Shown here piece by piece: positions 60,901 through 64,000 of a stretch of DNA of 64,000 nt. The stretch's first letter is position 1; every line of letters begins with the position of its first letter. Origin of the DNA: Sycon ciliatum (taxonomy: Eukaryota; Porifera; Calcarea; Leucosolenida; Sycettidae); NCBI RefSeq assembly GCF_964019385.1, contig NC_088647.1:17631728-17695727 (forward strand), read 5' to 3'. Below the pieces are notes generated by a model that saw nothing but the letters and a program-made list of their open reading frames with translations, had not been told where the DNA came from and made no database searches. The position numbers were made by a program, and so were the translations under genes.

Positions 60901-63900
60901 GTTGAACTGTGGGTAGCGTCGGTTAAACTCGCTGCCAGTCAGGTGTTCGTACCTTCAAACAACAAGTCAACGTGTTACTATAATACATGAGCATTAGCAT
61001 GCTAACGCGAGTTAGCAGCCAGCCCAGCGAGCTTGCCCGACCTGCGCGCATGCGCGAGTCACGTGGGCACGCGCCCTTCAAATTCCTGTACAATGTCTCT
61101 TGCATGTCATTGCTGTTTGGACTTTCGAGCGTGCAACTTGCGGAACATGTGTTCCCAAACAATTTCCTTCCCACCCTCCCACCCACTAGCTCAACTCATG
61201 TTTCTCGCGAACACATGACGGTATCTGTATAGTCCATGAGAATATATGCTCTCAACTGGTTATGCATCTCTAATATATTTAGCATTTGGCGGCTCTACTC
61301 AGAGTCATTGGCGGCTCCATGCGGAGTCATTGGCGGCTCCATGCGGAGTCATTTGGCAGCTTCATGCGGAGTCATTCAGCGGCTCCATGCGGAGTCATTC
61401 AGCGGCTCCATGCGGAGTCATTCGCCGGCTCCATGCGGAGTCATTCGCCGGCTCCATGCGGAGTCATTCGGCTGCTCCAAGCGGAGTCATTTGCTGGCTC
61501 AGCTGCGAGCCGTCTAGCGGCTCCAAGCAGAGCCATCATACCAGTTGCTCAAATCGGCACTCCCAGCTTAATCCAAAACTCGGTTGCTCTGTTGTGAGGT
61601 GGGGGGATGCTAATTAGAAGTAGGATACACTTCGGGCTCTTAAACATGTTGAAAATGTTCACTGGTATACTTTCATGCCTTATCATCAGGTGAAATAGAG
61701 GCAAAATCAAATGAATATGGACAATGGATTAAATGCAGCAAAGAGGTGATAGAAACAGCACAAGGAAGAAGAGCCTAAACAAAAGCATCAAATCTCAAAT
61801 CTGTATTTCACCTAATGATAAGGCATGAAAGTATACTAGTGAAAACTTTCAAAATGTTCAAGAGCCTAAAGTGTGTCCTACTTCGTAGAATTTCATCCTT
61901 GTCTCCAAGGAAATTGTTCAATGTGTTACACGAGCACATTGCCAATCAGTTCCCCACACCCGCAGAGTAGTTTGGACTAGGTGCCAAGTCATTATCTACT
62001 ACTTGGTCTGCCCAGTTACAATTGGCGCTTATCTTCACACTTGTTTCAGGAAGGAAATACGAATATTTGAAGCAAGCCATGATCACAAAGCACTATGTAC
62101 ATGATTATTTACATGTCAGTAAGCAAACTCAGTCAAAAATTCAAGCAAGTTACACATCCTCCTCGCCACTATCGTCGCTGCCGGAAGAGCCCAAAACGTT
62201 CGATCCGGACAGCTGCTGCACATTTCATAGCTTGTTCCACTTCTCCTTGTCTCGAATCACGCTCAAAGGCCGTGCGTGCCTGTCACCTTGCCGAACAGAA
62301 GCTGAGTGAGACTGCCCGCATGTTGGCGGTAAGTGTTATCCCCGTTCGTCGCAATAATGCGACTTTGTTTGAGACAAAACGGCAACGCCACATCAGTGTC
62401 CTTTTTTCAAATCACCTCTTGCGCTTGTCGAACTTGCTGATGAGCACCCACGCGAGCCGCTGGTGCTTGGATATGCAGCGCAGTAATAGCTTCCGATTGA
62501 TGTAGCACCTGTGCGTACTGCACCTAAGTCCTAACGCCGTGCACCAGGCTTTTCGGCTAGCTTCCTGAAAGTCCCTTGCACGAGTGCTTCCCTCAGCACT
62601 TGGTGTTTATTTTGATTAGCTCCTTTGCTCTGTCCTCTGTGAGCTTCAAAGTGTGTCCATTGGATTGGTCTCACTTTCTGGAGATGTCAACATGAACTGC
62701 AGGTTCTTCGGCAGCGATTTGCTGGTGATAACCTTTCACTAGGCGCTGTACTGTGCAAGCACTGAAATTCAAGCTCGCGAAGCGCTTTTTCAGCTTTTCT
62801 ATACCTCCCCGGGGTAAACAATCCTTGCCATCAGACAGCTGGAAGTAGACAGAAACTGTATTCCAAATGGCTCCGAAATGCGAACATCCTGACCTATTTT
62901 ACGGACTCGAGCGGAGGTTGCAGTGTTTTCTTGCGCTGAAGGAATTGTTCGTCGGCGGCAGCTCCGTCAAAAGGACTCAAACGAACCGATCGCAACTTCT
63001 GTGATGGTTTGTGCTGCCATGTCGTCGGATGCAATGGTCAATGGTTATATTTGGATGGTGAATTGGTGGTTCCATGCCGTGTGACACAGGCAGAACACCG
63101 AAAAACCAAGTGAGGAGATAAGCGCCAATTTTAACTTGGCGGACCAGGTACTAACTATGGACAGTAATGACATCCCTGGTCAGTTGGTATTATTGCTTCA
63201 CTCACTTCATGCCTTGTTTGATGGCTGCCTGCACCGTGTCAACCATGAATGGACTGCCTTTCTCTGTGAGCTGTATGCTTCCGCAGTGATCGACACGCTT
63301 ATGCTCGGCTTCCTGCTCCACTATGTGCCATCTGTAAGGACACAAAAAAGTATACAAGTCATTGAATAATGTAATGTGTGCAGGTGCGCGTACTTACATT
63401 ATACACACACTCACATGCAAGATGCATTATGTACTGCATGGATACAAACATACTCACACAAAAGCACACGGGGAGTGATATAGATCTGAAGTCTCGCTGT
63501 ATACCAGTATGCTACTAGAGCAGCCTTAGCTAAGGGCAGTGATGGAAATCTTAGTCCTTATACCCACTTAGTAATGTTAGTAACGTGCAGAGTCATTCAC
63601 GCCCTCCGTGCTGCCGGTAGAAACAATACTTAGTCCAGATAGGTTAGCTTGAAAATAGCTAATAATGGATATTGTAACGAAAGGTACCATGCTGTTGATT
63701 GGGCTATCACTTACACCTGCTATCAAATGTCGCGCCGCGACAGAAGGCACTGGTAAGATCTGTTTTCTTATTGGATCGTCACTGGCAAATTGCATGAACA
63801 TGCAGGTAACGCCGGTCATTGACAAGTTATGTGAATTTCGTGTGCTGGTGATCTGGGGGCACATGGGGATAGCAATGAGAGGTGGCTTACGCGTCCATAG

Positions 63901-64000
63901 CTTCCCTGGCCAGCTTTGTGTACGCCTCCACATGGTATGTCAGACGCCTAGAGACCAACAGAACACACGTCGGATACAAGAAAAATCTGTCTTGGTCGGC
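48687..64000 (-). CDS. PIPOX: Peroxisomal sarcosine oxidase-like FAD oxidase, copy 2 (partial in window)
   Basis: Eight exons mirror copy 1 with identical lengths and phases: 63891-63947, 63206-63331, 60778-60952, 58491-58601, 54102-54199, 53108-53294, 51545-51678, 48687-48855 (exons 3-10). Exons 1-2, with the FAD-binding GxGxxG, lie right of the window. There is no stop or frameshift. The covalent-FAD Cys (KTCLYTMPPD) and C-terminal -KSKL are kept. Replacements relative to copy 1 are few: Met to Thr (RLTYHVEAY), Lys to Asn (QFNVDD), Arg to Gln and Ala to Ser in exon 6, Ser to Ile (NLIFYG), and Ser to Gly, Ala to Asp and Thr to Ala in exon 10. Despite several kilobases of new transposons in introns, all splice sites are intact, so it is probably a working paralog. 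Confidence 0.85.
49488..51285. mobile_element. Old pogo-like element in copy 2, interrupted by a TTAA element
   Basis: TACAGCAAAACCTGG at its left and TTTTTCTGTA at its right are the copy-2 counterparts of 27216-27609. The middle is displaced by the TTAA element at 49825-51249. Confidence 0.6.
49825..51249. mobile_element. TTAA-type non-autonomous element, copy 2 only
   Basis: Termini AGGGGAAGTCCGGTGAAAAA and AGGGGAAATCCGGTGAAAAA (right, read inward), with TTAA after the right end (51250-51253). The left flank (GAAA) no longer shows TTAA. Copy 1 has the empty TTAA at 27560-27563. The GAGTCGAATGGTCTT motif occurs near both ends, and an inner foldback spans about 49866-50120. A minus-strand stretch (about 50730-50860) reads like a short coiled coil, but no intact ORF exists. 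Kolobok-like by ends and target. Confidence 0.8.
51927..52647 (-). mobile_element. Non-autonomous Helitron, copy 2 only
   Basis: Read on the minus strand it starts TCTTTACTTATAAAG and ends ...GGGGTGCTGCTAG. The hairpin CGGCCAG-GCAACG-CTGGCCG lies 13 bases before the CTAG end. It is inserted between A and T with no target duplication. Copy 1 shows the exact empty site (GGTACATA then TAGGGTATAAACC on the minus strand, near 29485-29505). 5'-TC, subterminal hairpin, CTRR-3' and A|T insertion are the defining Helitron features. No Rep/helicase is encoded. The interior (about 52300-52575) has degenerate tandem units with GATTCGCACGC and TGCTCAGTGCTTCTG. Confidence 0.88.
53800..53962. mobile_element. 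Pogo-like MITE shared by both copies (copy 2)
   Basis: Counterpart of 30641-30803, ends CAGTAAAACCCGGTG and CAGGTTCTACTG. It predates the duplication. Confidence 0.7.
54301..57881 (+). mobile_element. Degenerate Kolobok-like transposon with THAP fragment, copy 2 only
   Basis: Inverted ends AGGGGAACTCCACGAAAAAA and complement, flanked by TTAA at 54297-54300 and 57882-57885 (one T is shared in the CCCCTTTAA junction). Copy 1 has the empty TTAA at 31165-31168. Near the left end, 54549-54740 encodes a broken THAP-like zinc finger: PTCCVVDCA, then in another frame GVSFLKFPKD and AMRRENFKP; the distal Cys/His pair is not visible. At about 55760-56135 further pieces (GHAHLAALDDVNVNRR, KSYEYVDKLM, RWKPPEKAEVV) resemble a transposase C-terminus. 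THAP plus TTAA fits Kolobok. Stops and frameshifts make it non-autonomous. Confidence 0.75.
59979..60061 (+). mobile_element. 83-bp structured retroposed sequence with T-rich tail, copy 2 only
   Basis: Flanked by perfect 10-base duplications TTTCACAATG (59969-59978 and 60062-60071); copy 1 has a single related site near 33681-33690. The body folds: GTTCCC-TTCG-GGAAC hairpin inside an outer TTATCG/CGATAA pairing. It ends in a T-rich tail that could include a Pol III terminator. This fits a short SINE or a retroposed small RNA; the source RNA was not recognised. Confidence 0.6.
60310..60566. mobile_element. Foldback MITE with TA target and 82-bp palindromic core, copy 2 only
   Basis: Ends CTGTATAGCAGGAAATTTTC and complement, with TA on each side (60308-60309, 60567-60568). 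Copy 1 has the empty site (GTTAGCTATGTAACC near 33946). At 60393-60474 lies an 82-base perfect palindrome. TA target suggests Tc1/mariner-type mobilisation. ORFs here are palindrome reflections. Confidence 0.85.
60983..61605. mobile_element. Unclassified insertion carrying a minisatellite, copy 2 only
   Basis: Copy 1 is continuous here (ATTATACTTAGAAG near 34354). The insert begins ATGAGCATTAGCATGCTAACG and ends GGGGGGATGCTAA, with only about 8 bases of terminal inverted similarity (ATTAGCAT). A related sequence (GGTTAGCAGGCAGCCCAGC) occurs in a CCDC113-like intron at about 23364-23430, so this is a dispersed family. Boundaries are good to a few bases; the class is unknown. Confidence 0.55.
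61290..61545. repeat. 22-24-bp minisatellite (GGCTCCATGCGGAGTCATT)
   Basis: About ten tandem units of GGCTCCATGCGGAGTCATT with 2-4 variable bases between them (GG, CAGC, CGCC). The outer units are more diverged. The internal CTCCATGCGGAG is self-complementary, so each unit can form a small stem. It reads open in all three frames because of the repeat, not because it codes. Confidence 0.88.
62002..63148. mobile_element. TIR element with 5-base TACTA duplication, copy 2 only
   Basis: Left end CTTGGTCTGCCCAGTTACAA and right end (inward) CCTGGTCCGCCAAGTTAAAA share about 33 bases with mismatches. Flanks are TACTA at 61997-62001 and 63149-63153. Copy 1 has one TACTA at about 34743-34747 with no insert. 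1147 bases. ORFs inside are short and unrecognised, and the superfamily is unclear. Confidence 0.7.

Noticed and set aside
61236..61617. Three overlapping Ser/His/Ala-rich ORFs
   Set aside because: All three frames are open because of the 22-24-bp minisatellite.

Overview
The window is metazoan nuclear DNA. It has intron-split genes with GT-AG junctions that keep frame, a cilium gene (CCDC113/CFAP263-like), a peroxisomal flavin oxidase ending in -SKL, long (TG)n, (CA)n and (GA)n microsatellites, and dense eukaryotic transposons (non-LTR, LTR gag, TTAA-type, TA-type, Harbinger-like, Helitron). A marine, possibly early-branching invertebrate such as a sponge is plausible, but nothing here fixes the species. 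There are no bacterial-style operons, CRISPR arrays or rRNA genes.

Layout. 1-1.4 kb: minus-strand ORF1-like non-LTR remnant. 1.7-3.9 kb (+): last five exons of a thioester-reductase (extended SDR) gene that begins left of the window. 5.9-10.5 kb: a nested stack of transposons joined at TTAA sites; two long foldback elements abut a 2.9-kb transposon encoding an intact 628-codon Mutator/Kolobok-like transposase. 11.4-23.9 kb (+): CCDC113-like gene, reconstructed here as 12 exons with consistent phase. Directly after its TAG stop the same frame stays open for another 631 codons (23.86-25.76 kb). 26.4-41.9 kb (-): complete 10-exon sarcosine-oxidase-like gene (417 aa, covalent-FAD Cys, PTS1), convergent with CCDC113; its first intron holds a LINE. 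42.9-44.3 kb: an RTE-like retrotransposon.

From 45,960 to the right edge the window repeats itself. A tandem segmental duplication of at least 18 kb starts inside the last CCDC113 exon and carries the 3' part of the post-stop ORF (now broken) plus a second oxidase gene, of which eight of ten exons lie inside the window and all are intact. Because the two copies were identical when formed, each lineage-specific transposon shows as a filled site facing an empty one. I count about ten such differences, and they give element ends and target duplications for TTAA elements, TA elements, a TTA-flanked Harbinger-like element, a Helitron inserted between A and T, and an 83-bp structured retroposed sequence.

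Most interesting points: the long conserved-phase ORF behind the CCDC113 TAG; the TTAA transposon stack and the subterminal motif shared by several non-coding families; the paired filled/empty sites; and the retained oxidase duplicate beside a decaying neighbour.
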